A stretch of 64,000 bases of DNA from positions 124,001 through 188,000 of the forward strand of contig CAVPNX010000027.1 in assembly GCA_963706885.1 (NCBI GenBank), read 5' to 3'. The position numbers and the translations under genes are program-made. Below the pieces are notes generated by a model that was not told where the DNA came from, did no database searches, and worked only from the letters and a program-made list of their open reading frames with translations. Source of the stretch: Prado023 sp963706885 (lineage in GTDB: Bacteria; Actinomycetota; Actinomycetes; S36-B12; CAIYMF01). The first letter of the stretch is position 1. Every line of letters begins with the position of its first letter. Positions 43,357 to 52,873 of this stretch are shown here, piece after piece.

Positions 43357-44961
43357 ATGCCACGTCGAGGGATCACCCCGCTGTCCCAGCAGATCCGCCA
43401 CACCCTGGCCGCGCACGCCACGGCGCAGCGCACCGGCATCCCCGTCGAGGAGGTCCTCGGGCAGTCCGCGGACGCCGAGCTGACCCGACGCAACTTCCTG
43501 CGCGGAGCGGGGGCCATGACCGCAGCAGGGGTGGCGGTCGCTGCCGGCATGCGACCAGCCCCCGCGCGGGCCGCCAGTGGCCCCTCGGTCATCATCGTCG
43601 GCGCCGGACTGGCCGGGATCCGGGCCGCGCACTGGCTGTACCGGGTCAAGGGGATCCGGGCGACGGTCTACGAGGGAAACACCCGCGCGGGCGGGCGATG
43701 CTGGTCGCTGCGCGACTACTTCGACGACGGCGCTGTCGTCGAGCACGGCGGGCAGCTGATCAACACCGACCACAACACGATCCGCAACCTCATCAGCAGC
43801 CTGGGGCTGAGCCTGGTGACCGCAAACGGGGGCTCGTACCAGGGGTGGCCGGACAAGTACTGGATCGACGGTGCCGACTACCCGTACGACGCGGCCAACG
43901 CCGACTGGGGGCAGGTCCAGTCGGCGATGAAGGCCGCCCAGCAGTCCGCGCCATATCCGCAGTCATACTCGGCGAGCACCCCCGCCGGGATCGCACTCGA
44001 CCGTATGACGGTCGACGAGTGGCTCGACGCGAACGTCCCGGGTGGGCTGGGCAGCCGGTTCGCGAAGCTCATGCAGAGCAACGCGATCGCCGAGTACGGG
44101 ATGGACCCCGACCAGCAGTCGGCCCTGAACCTCATCTACCTGCTGGGCTGGAACCCGCGGAACTCCCTGGACCCCCTCAACGGCGCCGACGAGAAGTACA
44201 CCGTCGAGGGCGGCAACGACCAGATCGTCTCCCGGATGCTGGCCGAGCTCCCGGCCGGGACGGTCAAGTACGGCAACGCCCTGACCGCACTGCGCTCGAA
44301 CGCGAACGGCACCGTCACCGGGACGTTCCTGTCGGGCCGGAGGTACACGGACGTGACCGCGGATCGGGTCATCCTCGCCCTGCCGTTCACGACCCTTCGC
44401 GACTGCGACCTGTCCGGGTCCGGGTTCAGCACCCGCAAGCTCCGAGCCATCCGTGAGCTGGGGCTGGGGTACAACGCGAAGCTGCACGTCCAGCTGTCGT
44501 CACGGCCGTGGGTCGCCCAGGGCTACGGCGGTGCGGCGTACACGCCCATGTCGGGGTTCCAGTGCGCGTGGGACGACACCGCGGCAACCACGACCACCCG
44601 TGGTGTGCTCAACTTCTTCCCCGGCGGCCGCCAGGTCCAGGCGTGGTCCGGGTCAGCCTTCGGTCCGGCGCCGAAGAGCCAGGTGAACTCCTACCTGGCC
44701 CAGGCCGACGCCATCTTCCCGGGGACCCGTGCGGCGTACACCGGGCGCAGCTACCGCGACGCGTGGATCCTCGACCCGTGGGCCAAGGGCGCCTACACCT
44801 GCCCGACGCCCGGGCAGTACACGTCGCTGTTCGGAGTCGGCAAGGTCCGCGAGGGCAACGTGTTCTTCGCCGGCGAGCACACCAGCGACGAGTACTTCGG
44901 GTACCTCAACGGCGCCGTCGAGTCCGGCGAGCGCGCCGCCAAGGAGGTCGCCGCGAGCTGA
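43357..44961 (+). CDS. Tat-exported flavin monoamine/L-amino-acid oxidase
   Basis: A 534-residue flavoprotein. A Tat signal lies unusually deep (T-R-R-N-F-L-R-G-A-G at residues ~43-52, then an Ala-rich core). The FAD site follows: V-I-I-V-G-A-G-L-A-G-I-R-A-A and, at the strand end, Y-E-G-N-T-R-A-G-G-R-C-W-S. The C-terminal FAD contact is G-N-V-F-F-A-G-E-H-T-S-D-E-Y-F-G-Y-L-N-G-A-V-E-S-G. It oxidises an amine or amino acid with oxygen outside the membrane, releasing peroxide. The DyP peroxidase elsewhere in the window is also exported, but no direct link is shown. Confidence 0.9.
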   Translation: MPRRGITPLSQQIRHTLAAHATAQRTGIPVEEVLGQSADAELTRRNFLRGAGAMTAAGVAVAAGMRPAPARAASGPSVIIVGAGLAGIRAAHWLYRVKGIRATVYEGNTRAGGRCWSLRDYFDDGAVVEHGGQLINTDHNTIRNLISSLGLSLVTANGGSYQGWPDKYWIDGADYPYDAANADWGQVQSAMKAAQQSAPYPQSYSASTPAGIALDRMTVDEWLDANVPGGLGSRFAKLMQSNAIAEYGMDPDQQSALNLIYLLGWNPRNSLDPLNGADEKYTVEGGNDQIVSRMLAELPAGTVKYGNALTALRSNANGTVTGTFLSGRRYTDVTADRVILALPFTTLRDCDLSGSGFSTRKLRAIRELGLGYNAKLHVQLSSRPWVAQGYGGAAYTPMSGFQCAWDDTAATTTTRGVLNFFPGGRQVQAWSGSAFGPAPKSQVNSYLAQADAIFPGTRAAYTGRSYRDAWILDPWAKGAYTCPTPGQYTSLFGVGKVREGNVFFAGEHTSDEYFGYLNGAVESGERAAKEVAAS

Positions 44962-44966
44962 CCGGG

Positions 44967-46624
44967 CTACGGCCGGGGCAGCTTGTGCAGGGCCTTGAAG
45001 GAGTGGGTCATGACCGCGGTGAACAGCTCGTGGGTCATGGAGCCCGGGGGGTGGATGCCGTGCAGGCGCTGGATCACGATGGACTGCGGCTCGGTGAACC
45101 GCAGGATCCCGTACTTGCCGTTGCGCCGGCCCATGCCCGAGGCCTTCATCCCGCCCTGCAGCACGTCCGCGCTGCCCCAGGTCGCCACGATCCCGTCGTT
45201 GATCTCGACGGTGCCGGCCTGGATGCGCTCGGCCACCCGCATCCCCTCGCGGGTGTTGCGGGTCCACAGGACCGCGTGCAGCCCGTACTCGGTGTCGTTG
45301 GCCATCTCGACCACCTCGTCGACGGAGTCGAACGGGTAGAGGGCCACGACCGGCCCGAACGTCTCGGCGGCGCAGAGCTCCATGTCGGGGGTGACCCCCT
45401 CCAGCACCGTCGGGGCGTAGAAGGTCGGGCCGAGGTCGGGACGCGCCCGGCCACCGGTCAGGACCGTGGCGCCCTTGGCGACGGCGTCCTCGACCTGGCC
45501 TGAGACCGTGGCCAGCTGCGCGTCGTCGATCAGGCAGCCCATGTCGTAGTCGAAGGTGAGCCCGGACCCCATCCGGATCCGCTCGACGCGCGCGACCAGG
45601 TTCGAACGGAATGTGTCGTAGACAGAGCGGTGCACGAGGATCCGCTCCGGGCCGACGCACGTCTGGCCCGCGTTGATGAAGCAGGCCCGGATGACAGCCT
45701 CGACGGCCCGGTCGATCTCGGCATCGGCCAGGACGATGAAGGGGTTCTTCCCGCCCAGCTCGAGGGCCGTGTAGGTGAGCCTGGGTCCGGTGCGCGCGGC
45801 GACGGCGCGCCCCGCGGCCGTCGATCCGGTGAAGGCCACTGCGTCGGCGCGGTCGACCACGGCCGTCCCGATCGAGCGGCCGGGACCCAGCACGATCTGC
45901 CACAGGTCCTCGGGCAGGCCCGGCCTCGACAGCCAGGTCACGCACCCAGATCGCGGACAGCGACGCCTGCACGTCGGGACGGTGAACGATGGCGTTGCCG
46001 CCGACCAGTGCGGAGTACCCGTCCGAGGCGGCGAACACTGCCGGGTAGTTCCACGAGGTCACCAGCCCGACGACCCCCCGGGGGTGACGGACCTCGTAGG
46101 CCTTCGTGACGATCGGGACCACGCCCTGCCGCGCATGCCGACCCAGGACCTTCGGCGCCGTGCGGGAGATGTAGCGCGCATAGACCGCTACGGCAGCCGC
46201 CTCGGCGAATGCGTCATATCGCGCTTTGCCGGCCTCGATCTGCAGCAGGTCCATGAGCTCGTCCTGCCGGGCGAACGCCTCATGATGGATCCGGCCGATG
46301 ATGCGCGCGCGCTCGGCCACCGGGCGAGCAGCCCACAGCTTCTGGGCGGCCCTGGCCCGGGCGAATGCCTCCTCGACGTCAGCCTCGGTCGAGATCGGGT
46401 AGGTGATCAGCTCCTCCCCGGTGAACGGGGCGCGCGTGGTCTCGGTCTGGTCGCCGGTGGCCACCACGCATGACAGGAGCCGGTCGATGAGTGCGGTCGG
46501 GGACGTCGTCGCGCAGGCTGAGGGTCGGCCCGGGGACGGGGTCCGGGGCCGCGGCGCCATCGGCCATCGGCTGGACCTTCACGCGGGGCGTGGTCTTCTT
46601 GGGAGGCAGGGATGTTGTGGCCAT
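44967..46624 (-). CDS. Succinate-semialdehyde dehydrogenase-like aldehyde dehydrogenase (two frameshifts)
   Basis: An aldehyde dehydrogenase of about 550 residues. The N-terminal ~40 residues are Pro-rich. Family motifs: V-T-S-W-N-Y-P, A-F-T-G-S-T-A-A-G, the catalytic Glu in L-E-L-G-G-K-N-P and the nucleophilic Cys in I-N-A-G-Q-T-C-V-G-P-E-R. The C-terminal part has E-T-F-G-P-V-V. The reading frame shifts near 46500 (an extra base) and again near 45920 (one extra C in a CCC run), with full family similarity resuming each time. Sequence resembles actinobacterial NADP succinate-semialdehyde dehydrogenases (GabD2 type); the substrate is inference. It starts 10 bp after glpD and is probably cotranscribed with it. 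Confidence 0.85.
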
Positions 46625-46633
46625 GCCTTCACG

Positions 46634-48304
46634 CTACGCCCCGGCATCGGCGGAGGTGACCCGACCCGCCCTCTGGGCAGCATGGGTCGCAGGTCGCCCA
46701 GCGTCGAGGCAGGAGGCGGCGATGTCCGCCGCGTGGCCGTCCCCCGCGTCGAGGTCGGCGGGCACCAACGACAGGCGGGTGCGTCGCGCAAGCAGGTCGT
46801 CGACGTCCAGGGCGCCCTCGGCCTCGACGCCGAACGCAAGCTCCACGCCCAGCACGCCGACACCCGCGGACACCGGCTCCCGCAGCCAGGGCCGGGACTC
46901 CCCCAGAGCCCAGACCGTGGCGGCCTCGTTGCCGTACCGGCGGACCAGCCGCGCCGGCAGCTCGGGCTCCACGGCGGCGAGCACGCCGTCGGGCGCGGCG
47001 CCCACGACGGCGATCTGCGACGTCCGGCACGGCACGTCGGTGATCCGGTCGACCACGTCCTGGGCCATGCGCCGGTAGGTCGTGAGCTTGCCCCCGGTGA
47101 CGGTGATCCGGCCATCACCGTGGTCGCGCACGACGTGCCGGCGCGACAGGTCCGCGGCCGCGGCCCCGGGTGACTCGTGGTCCGGCGCGGCCAGGGGCCG
47201 CACGCCCGCGAAGGCGCCGATCACGTCCGCGCGGGTCAGGCCCACCTCGAGCCAGGGGGAGATGATGCCCAGGATCCAGTCGATCTCCTCCTGGGTGGGG
47301 GTCACCACCGGCGGCAGCGGACCCTCCATCGGCACGTCGGTGAGGCCGATGAAGGTCAGGCCCTCGGGCTGCGGGAGGGCGAACACGAACCGGCCGGTGG
47401 TGCCCGGCACCGGGACGGTCAGCGCGGCGCTGGGGTTCCCGAGCCGCTCCGAGCGGACCACGACATGGCTGCCCCGCGACGGGACGAGTCGCACCTCGTC
47501 ATCGAGCTCGTGCGCCCAGGCGCCGGTGGCGTTGACGATGTGGCGCGCGCGCACGGTGTACGTCGATCCGTCCAGCCCGTCGCGCAGCTGCGCCTCCCCC
47601 GGCGCGATCGCCGTCACCTCGGTGCGGGTCAGGATCGCGGCCCCGTACGCCGCTGCGGTCCGCGCCACCGCCACGACGAGCCGGACGTCGTCCTCGAGCT
47701 GGCAGTCCCAGAGCACCATCGCCCCGCGGACCCGCTGCGCAGCCAGGGAGGGCACCAGGGCGATGGCGTGCTCGGGGTCCAGCGCCCGGGCGCGCGGCAG
47801 CATCCCCCGCGGCGTGCGGGCAGCGGCGCGCAGGACATCCGCGGCGGTGAGCCCGCTGCGGACCAGGCGGGGGTCGGGCTCGTCGGGGGCGTCGGAGTAC
47901 GGGACCACCTGGGGCAGCGGGTGGATCAGGTGCGGGGCCACCACCCCGGCGAGCACGGCACGCTCACGGGCACTCTCCCACGCGACGCCGACGTGCCCGG
48001 AGGCCAGGTAGCGCAGGCCGCCATGCACCAGCTTGCTGGACCATCCCGAGGTCCCCGCGCCGAGGTCGGCACGCTCGACGAGGGCCACCCGCAGGCCCCG
48101 GGACGCCGCGTCGAGGGCAACCCCGACCCCGGTGATCCCCCCACCGACGACCAGGACGTCGAGGTCCGCCCCCTGGTCGAGTCGGGTGCGCCAGCGGTCC
48201 CGGCGATCGCGCGTGAGCAGCGTCGTCGGGTCGCCCGGGGCCAGGTGCGCGACGCGCGGGGAGTGGCTGCCGGGACGCAGGGGAAGTGCGACTGGCCGGT
48301 TCAT
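46634..48304 (-). CDS. glpD: Glycerol-3-phosphate dehydrogenase/oxidase, FAD-dependent
   Basis: A 556-residue flavoenzyme: FAD site D-V-L-V-V-G-G-G-I-T-G-V-G-V-A-L-D-A-A-S-R-G, then G-T-S-G-W-S-S-K-L-V-H-G-G-L-R-Y-L, the most conserved GlpD block, and V-T-G-G-K-L-T-T-Y-R-R-M-A in the substrate region, with a GlpD C-terminal helical domain. It oxidises sn-glycerol-3-phosphate to DHAP at the membrane. The start ATG overlaps the tetR stop (ATGA). Order tetR-glpD divergent from a flavoprotein matches mycobacterial Rv2250c-Rv2249c and Rv2251. Confidence 0.92.
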   Translation of the reverse strand: MNRPVALPLRPGSHSPRVAHLAPGDPTTLLTRDRRDRWRTRLDQGADLDVLVVGGGITGVGVALDAASRGLRVALVERADLGAGTSGWSSKLVHGGLRYLASGHVGVAWESARERAVLAGVVAPHLIHPLPQVVPYSDAPDEPDPRLVRSGLTAADVLRAAARTPRGMLPRARALDPEHAIALVPSLAAQRVRGAMVLWDCQLEDDVRLVVAVARTAAAYGAAILTRTEVTAIAPGEAQLRDGLDGSTYTVRARHIVNATGAWAHELDDEVRLVPSRGSHVVVRSERLGNPSAALTVPVPGTTGRFVFALPQPEGLTFIGLTDVPMEGPLPPVVTPTQEEIDWILGIISPWLEVGLTRADVIGAFAGVRPLAAPDHESPGAAAADLSRRHVVRDHGDGRITVTGGKLTTYRRMAQDVVDRITDVPCRTSQIAVVGAAPDGVLAAVEPELPARLVRRYGNEAATVWALGESRPWLREPVSAGVGVLGVELAFGVEAEGALDVDDLLARRTRLSLVPADLDAGDGHAADIAASCLDAGRPATHAAQRAGRVTSADAGA

Positions 48305-48939
48305 CGGGATCCTCCGGTGTCGGGTGCGGGCCACGGGCGCAGGTAGCCGTCGAGGGCCCGCTCCAGCTCGGGCCAGCGCCGGCCGCGCGGGTCGACGCTG
48401 TCGTAGGCGCGCGCCGAGAAGACGTGGATGGCTGCCATGCTCATCACCTGCAGGGACATGGCCTCAAGATCGCCGGCGCTGATCGACCCATCAGCCTGGC
48501 CGGCGGCGAGAACCTGGCGCAGCCGGTCCAACGCGATCCGGTGCGAGCTGCCGAGCCGATCGACGACCAGCGGCATCAGCATCTCCGGGTCGAGCTCGAG
48601 GATGCGGCGCATCAGCGGGTGCTCGGCGGTCCGCCTCGTGACGTGGATGACCTCACGGACCAGGCGGCCGCGACCGGTCTTCTCCCGACGGGCGCGCTCG
48701 GCGGCCTCGGTGATGACGGCGCTGAACTCGACCACGAGCAGTGCGCTGATCAGTCGATCGAGGTCGTCGTAGCGGCGGTAGACCGTCATCCTGCTGACCC
48801 CCGCCCGCCGGGCGACCTCCGCGAGCGTCAGGCGGCCGAGGCCGATCTCCAGGACGCCCTCGTACGCGGCACGGAGCACCGGGTCGTCGGATGCCGACCC
48901 CCCGGTGTTCCGGGTGGACAGGTGTGACACTGAGCCCAT
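48301..48939 (-). CDS. TetR-family regulator upstream of glpD
   Basis: A 212-residue TetR protein with the helix-turn-helix T-L-A-E-V-A-R-R-A-G-V-S-R-M-T-V-Y-R-R-Y near residues 35-55 and an all-helical C-terminal sensor domain. The ATG at 48939 is chosen; an ATG further upstream would lie in the operator region. It is cotranscribed with glpD and divergent from the flavoprotein gene. Two ATGTnACAT palindromes in the shared intergenic region are the likely operator. Confidence 0.88.
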   Translation of the reverse strand: MGSVSHLSTRNTGGSASDDPVLRAAYEGVLEIGLGRLTLAEVARRAGVSRMTVYRRYDDLDRLISALLVVEFSAVITEAAERARREKTGRGRLVREVIHVTRRTAEHPLMRRILELDPEMLMPLVVDRLGSSHRIALDRLRQVLAAGQADGSISAGDLEAMSLQVMSMAAIHVFSARAYDSVDPRGRRWPELERALDGYLRPWPAPDTGGSR

Positions 48940-48984
48940 GACTGTCACTCTACTCCTGCTGTGGTGGGAGTTCTCGTCCCAGTG

Positions 48985-49014
48985 ATGTGACATTCACCCT
49001 GCGATATGTAACAT
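48985..49014. promoter_or_regulatory. Double ATGTnACAT operator between tetR-glpD and the flavoprotein gene
   Basis: ATGTGACAT (48985-48993) and ATGTAACAT (49006-49014) are two 9-bp palindromes with centres 21 bp apart, two helical turns, in the 81-bp divergent gap. The second overlaps the flavoprotein -10 box. Confidence 0.65.
49009..49014 (+). promoter_or_regulatory. -10 box (TAACAT) of a likely leaderless flavoprotein mRNA
   Basis: TAACAT ends 6 nt before the ATG at 49021 and lies inside the second operator palindrome. Confidence 0.5.
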
Positions 49015-49020
49015 GGTCTC

Positions 49021-50650
49021 ATGATCGGATCACTGGCTGACCGGTACGCCCGCTGGGGGGCCGCTGGCCCCTCCCACGACCTCGACCCCCGGGCCGCGGC
49101 CTACGTCGCCGAGGTGCTCGGCCCGCCCGCGCCCTCCCCAGCCGTCGCCCTGTCGCGGATCGAACCCGGACCCTGCCGGCTGGACCCCGCGGCGCTGGCG
49201 GCGCTCGCCGGCGCAGTCGGGGAGGGGCACGTCCACACGGACCGGGAGTCACGGCTGGCCCACGCCGGTGGGCTGTCCTACGTGGACCTGCTCGAGCGGC
49301 GCTCGGCGACACGGCCCGAGGCGCCGGATGTGGTCGTCTCCCCGGGGTCGCACGAGGATGTCGTGGGTGTGCTCGCCGCGGCGGAGGCCGGCGGGTTCGC
49401 GGTGGTTCCGTTCGGCGGCGGCACGAGCGTGGTCGGCGGGGTCCGTCCGGACGCGCAGGGGCGTTCCGGGGTGGTGGCGATCAGCTTCGACCGGATGGCC
49501 GAGCTGGTGGACGTCGACCCGGTGAGCGGGACCGCACGCGTCCAGCCCGGGATGACCGGGCCGGTCCTGGAGCGGCTGCTCGCCGCCCGGGGGCTCACCT
49601 GGGGGCACGTCCCGCAGTCGTGGGAGCGGGCCAGCATCGGCGGGTACGCCGCCACCCGCTCGGCGGGCCAGTCCTCCACGGGGTACGGCCGCAGCGACGC
49701 CACCGTCGAGGCGATGGTGGTGGCCACGCCGCGCGGCACGCTGCGACTGGGTCGGGCGCCGTCCTCTGCGGCCGGCCCGGACCTGCGGGCCCTGTTCCTG
49801 GGCAGCGAGGGGACGCTGGGCGTCATCACCGAGCTCACGCTGCGCGTGCGCCGGGTCCCGACGACCCGGTGGTTCGAGGCGATCATGCTCCCGGACCTCG
49901 ACGCCGGGCTCGAGGCCTTCCGCGAGCTCGCCCAGTCCCGCGCCTGTGCGGACGTGATGCGCCTGTCGGACCTGGCCGAGACCCGGGCGACGATGCACAT
50001 GAGTGGGCCGGCCGGGCGCACCGCCACCGCCCTGGACACCTACCTGAAGGTGCGGCGGGTCAGCTGACGGAGTCATGGCGATCGTCGGCTGGGACGGGAC
50101 GTCGGCCGGGCAGGTGCGCTCCCGGCGCTCGATGGCCTTCGACATCCTGCGGCGCCACGGGGCGGCGTCCCTGGGGCGCGGGGCTGGGGAGTCGTGGCTG
50201 CGGCACCGGTTCGAGGGCCCGTACCTGCGCGACACGCTGATGGACCAGGGCTACCTGGTGGAGACCCTGGAGACCGCCACGAGCTGGGCGACGCTCGCCG
50301 AGCTTCGCGAGGCGGTCACCGGGGCCCTGGCCGACTCCCTCGGGCGCAGCTACGTCATGGCCCACGTGTCACACGTCTACGAGACCGGGGCGAGCCTCTA
50401 CATCACGGCACTGGCCTCGGCCGATCCCGAGCAGGCGCAGCGCTGGCGTCTGGCGAAGCGGGCGGCCTCGGAGGTGATCGTCGCCCACGGGGCCACCATC
50501 ACCCACCACCACGGGATCGGATCGGACCACGCCCCCTGGATGGCGGCGGAGATCGGGCCCGTGGGCGTGGACCTGCTGCGCACGATCAAGGCGCACCTCG
50601 ATCCGCAGGGGATCCTCAACCCGGGGGTGCTGCTGCCCGTCGGCGAGTAG
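49021..50650 (+). CDS. FAD-linked oxidase of the alkyl-dihydroxyacetonephosphate synthase type (frame broken once)
   Basis: A ~543-residue flavoprotein. The N-terminal PCMH FAD domain has P-F-G-G-G-T-S-V-V-G-G-V and later G-S-E-G-T-L-G-V-I-T-E. Near 50060 one base is missing; restoring it joins the second part, with S-H-V-Y-E-T-G-A-S-L-Y and I-T-H-H-H-G-I-G-S-D-H-A-P-W-M, motifs of alkylglycerone-phosphate synthase. That enzyme swaps the acyl of acyl-DHAP for a fatty alcohol, making ether lipids; bacterial relatives are mostly uncharacterised. DHAP from the divergent glpD would feed it. The equivalent pair in mycobacteria supports a shared pathway. The ether-lipid role is inference. Confidence 0.85.
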
Positions 50651-50706
50651 CGTCGGAGGTGGCCGCGTCGATGCGCGGGCCGCACATGCCGGAGGGAGCC
50701 GCGGCG

Positions 50707-51189
50707 ATGGATGACCTCAGGTTGCGCCCACTGGTCGAGTCCGACTACGAGCCGGTGCTCGCGACCCTGTCCGCCTGGTCCAGCGGCAGGGACTTCCATG
50801 CGCTGCTGCCGCGCCTGTTCTTCGCGCACTTCTCCGCGACGTCGCTGATCGCCGAGGACGCCGAGGGTTGGCTGGTCGGGTTCGTCGTCGCGTTCGTCTC
50901 GCAGGCACATCCGGACGCCGGCTACATCCACTTCGTGTGGGTGAGCCCCGAGCAGCGCGGCCACGGCGTCGCCCGGACGCTGTACGAGCGGGTGTTCGTC
51001 CTGTTCCGGGAGGGCGGCTGCCGCCGGGTCGAGGCGGTGACGATCCCGGAGAACACCGGCTCCCTGGCGTTCCATGCGCGGATGGGCTTCACGGCGGTCG
51101 GCACCGGGGGAAGCCCGTTCGAGGCTCCTGTCGCGACCGACCACGCCGGCCCCGGCGAGCACCGGGTGGTGCTGGTCCGGGAGCTGTGA
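50707..51189 (+). CDS. GNAT family N-acetyltransferase
   Basis: A 160-residue acetyltransferase. The acetyl-CoA loop is V-S-P-E-Q-R-G-H-G-V-A-R-T-L-Y-E, followed by V-E-A-V-T-I-P-E-N-T-G-S-L-A-F-H-A-R-M-G-F, the common C-terminal motif B. The ATG at 50707 follows GGAGG. Substrate unknown. Confidence 0.85.
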   Translation: MDDLRLRPLVESDYEPVLATLSAWSSGRDFHALLPRLFFAHFSATSLIAEDAEGWLVGFVVAFVSQAHPDAGYIHFVWVSPEQRGHGVARTLYERVFVLFREGGCRRVEAVTIPENTGSLAFHARMGFTAVGTGGSPFEAPVATDHAGPGEHRVVLVREL

Positions 51190-51642
51190 GGGCGGGGGTT
51201 CGACGAGAACCTGAAGAACGCGGTGCGCCCCGAGGACCGCGCCAGGTTCGAGGAGCTGCTGGCCATCCCGGATGAGGAGCTCACGGTCGAGGAGGCTCTG
51301 GAGGCCCAGCGGATCGTGTGGCCCGGGTACTTCGCGGACCCGGCGACCGCCCCTCCCATGCCGGACACGCTGATGCGGGTGGACGCCTTCCTGGAGACCT
51401 CTGCGTCCGTCGATGAGGTCCAACCCGGCTTGGCGGCCGGGCTCCCAGGGCTGCACGTTCCGTTCGCATTCGTGCACGGGCTGGGCAGTCCCATGCCCGT
51501 GATCGAGAGCTCGGCGTCCGTCGACCTGCTGCCCGACGCCGAGCTGGAGGTCGTCGAGGGGGCTGGGCACTTCATCTGGCACGAGCGCCCCGGCGCGGTG
51601 CGGGCAGGGCTCGACCGGCTGGCGGCACGGACGTCCGACTGA
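51190..51642 (+). pseudogene. C-terminal remnant of an alpha/beta hydrolase
   Basis: The frame is open directly from the stop of the GNAT gene, with a possible GTG at 51223. The ~140 residues match the second half of an alpha/beta hydrolase: a cap-like segment F-E-E-L-L-A-I-P-D-E-E-L, W-P-G-Y-F-A-D-P, the strand with G-L-G-S-P-M-P-V and the catalytic-His region G-A-G-H-F-I-W-H-E-R-P-G-A-V. The first half, with the nucleophile elbow (G-x-S-x-G), is missing, and the upstream DNA belongs to the GNAT gene. It cannot be an active hydrolase, so it is annotated as a truncated gene. Confidence 0.7.
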
Positions 51643-51671
51643 CCCCCAGGGGCGCTGTAGGTGTTCGCCCG

Positions 51672-52136
51672 TCAGGCGATGGGCTGGTGCACTTCCGTGA
51701 TGAGCTCGTCACCCGGCACGGTGCCCGGCTCGTTGGCGTAAACCTCGAAGCACGCCCTCGACCAGTCCGGGTGCAGGCCCTCGACAGCGACGGCGGCCAT
51801 GAACTCCTGCCAGGCGTTCGCGAGTCCGGCATAGCTGCCGTGGTGGGCCACCACGGCGTAGCGACCACCCGCCACGGTGATCCGTTCGACGGCCCCGGAC
51901 AGGTCGATGGGTGCCTCGGGGGCGATCGGGAGGGCTGCGTAACTGCGCAGCGCATCAGGGGACGTCGTCCGCGAGTCGTCCGGGTAGAGAGCCATGGGTG
52001 GGCCGACGACGAGGCCGGCGTTCGCCTGGGCCCAGTCACCCAACCTGTCGAAAGCGGCCCCGATCAGCGGGTAGGGGCCAACGTGCAGGATCGCGACAAC
52101 CGGGCGTTCCGGGATGTCCACGAGGGCGATGTCCAT
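51672..52136 (-). CDS. GyrI-like small-molecule-binding domain protein
   Basis: A 154-residue stand-alone GyrI/SbmC-like domain: I-A-L-V-D-I-P-E-R-P-V-V-A-I-L-H-V-G-P-Y near the start, and the second half with G-G-R-Y-A-V-V-A-H-H-G-S-Y-A-G-L, then the conserved R-A-C-F-E-V-Y-A-N-E-P and D-E-L-I-T-E-V-H-Q-P. Related domains bind hydrophobic effectors or inhibit gyrase. It lies 60 bp downstream of the DUF1801 gene on the same strand. Confidence 0.85.
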   Translation of the reverse strand: MDIALVDIPERPVVAILHVGPYPLIGAAFDRLGDWAQANAGLVVGPPMALYPDDSRTTSPDALRSYAALPIAPEAPIDLSGAVERITVAGGRYAVVAHHGSYAGLANAWQEFMAAVAVEGLHPDWSRACFEVYANEPGTVPGDELITEVHQPIA

Positions 52137-52196
52137 GCTCGCGAGTGTGGCACCGACCCCGCGCTGACACCACTGGGCCGAGCCACACTTGAGGGC

Positions 52197-52648
52197 TCAC
52201 CTCTTGCCCGGGTGCGCCGACCTCGCCTTCGCCACGTACTCGTCCATCGGGACCGCGCAATGACCTCGGCGACCAGATCCTCGTGCAGGTCGGCTACGCG
52301 CTTGAAGCGCAGGCAGCACTTGCCCATGTCCAACTTCGTCCCGCGCGCAACCCACTCCTGGCGCAGCCGCGCCTCCTCTGCGGAGTCGGCGTAGACCCCC
52401 ATGAGGTAGAGCGCGTAGTAGTTCTTCTGCGCCGCCAGCGAGACGTAGGCCAGCGGCTTGCCGTTGTAGTGTCGGGGATAGATCTCGAGAGGCACCATCC
52501 ACGTGATCATCCCGTAGAGCATGCCCTCGACATACCCCGGCGGGAGGCTGGCAATGACCAGCTCTCGGACGTGGGCGACGACGGCGGCGCGGTCCTCGGG
52601 CAGCTCCTCGAGGTACTCCTCAACGGTCGCAGCGGTGCTGGTGGCCAT
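52197..52648 (-). CDS. DUF1801 family protein (frame broken once)
   Basis: A ~150-residue protein with T-V-E-E-Y-L-E-E-L-P-E-D-R-A-A-V-V-A-H-V-R near the start, G-M-L-Y-G-M-I-T-W and K-P-L-A-Y-V-S-L-A-A-Q-K-N-Y-Y-A-L-Y, the DUF1801 core. Near 52257 a base is missing; restoring it gives the ending A-A-V-P-M-D-E-Y-V-A-K-A-R and a stop at 52197, as in relatives. The family is related to iron-chaperone frataxin-like folds (YdhG), but the role is unclear. The ATG at 52648 has TACGCT 7 nt upstream. Confidence 0.82.
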
Positions 52649-52655
52649 GGGCCGA

Positions 52656-52661
52656 AGCGTA
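52656..52661 (-). promoter_or_regulatory. -10 box (TACGCT) of a likely leaderless DUF1801 mRNA
   Basis: TACGCT on the minus strand lies 7 nt before the ATG at 52648. The rest of the divergent 225-bp gap (52649-52873) shows nothing else recognisable. Confidence 0.45.
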
Positions 52662-52873
52662 GTGGTCCAAGGCTTCAGGTTCGAGGCTCGCAGTCGCACA
52701 GTCCTCGCCGCAGGCACCCAGCCCAGCGTCCACGCTTCCCAGGGCCACTCGCAGCAAGGATCGCCCGTCCCTGCCCTGGACGATTCACGCGATCATCGCT
52801 CGGGCCCGATGGTGACCTACGACTCTTGTAGGGGGCTCTCATGGCCGCCTAGCGTCGTTTGTGGTGAGATGAC

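Noticed and set aside
51190..51220. tRNA-like arm (GGGTTCGAC...) after the GNAT gene
   Set aside because: No cloverleaf can be formed and the region encodes the hydrolase remnant.
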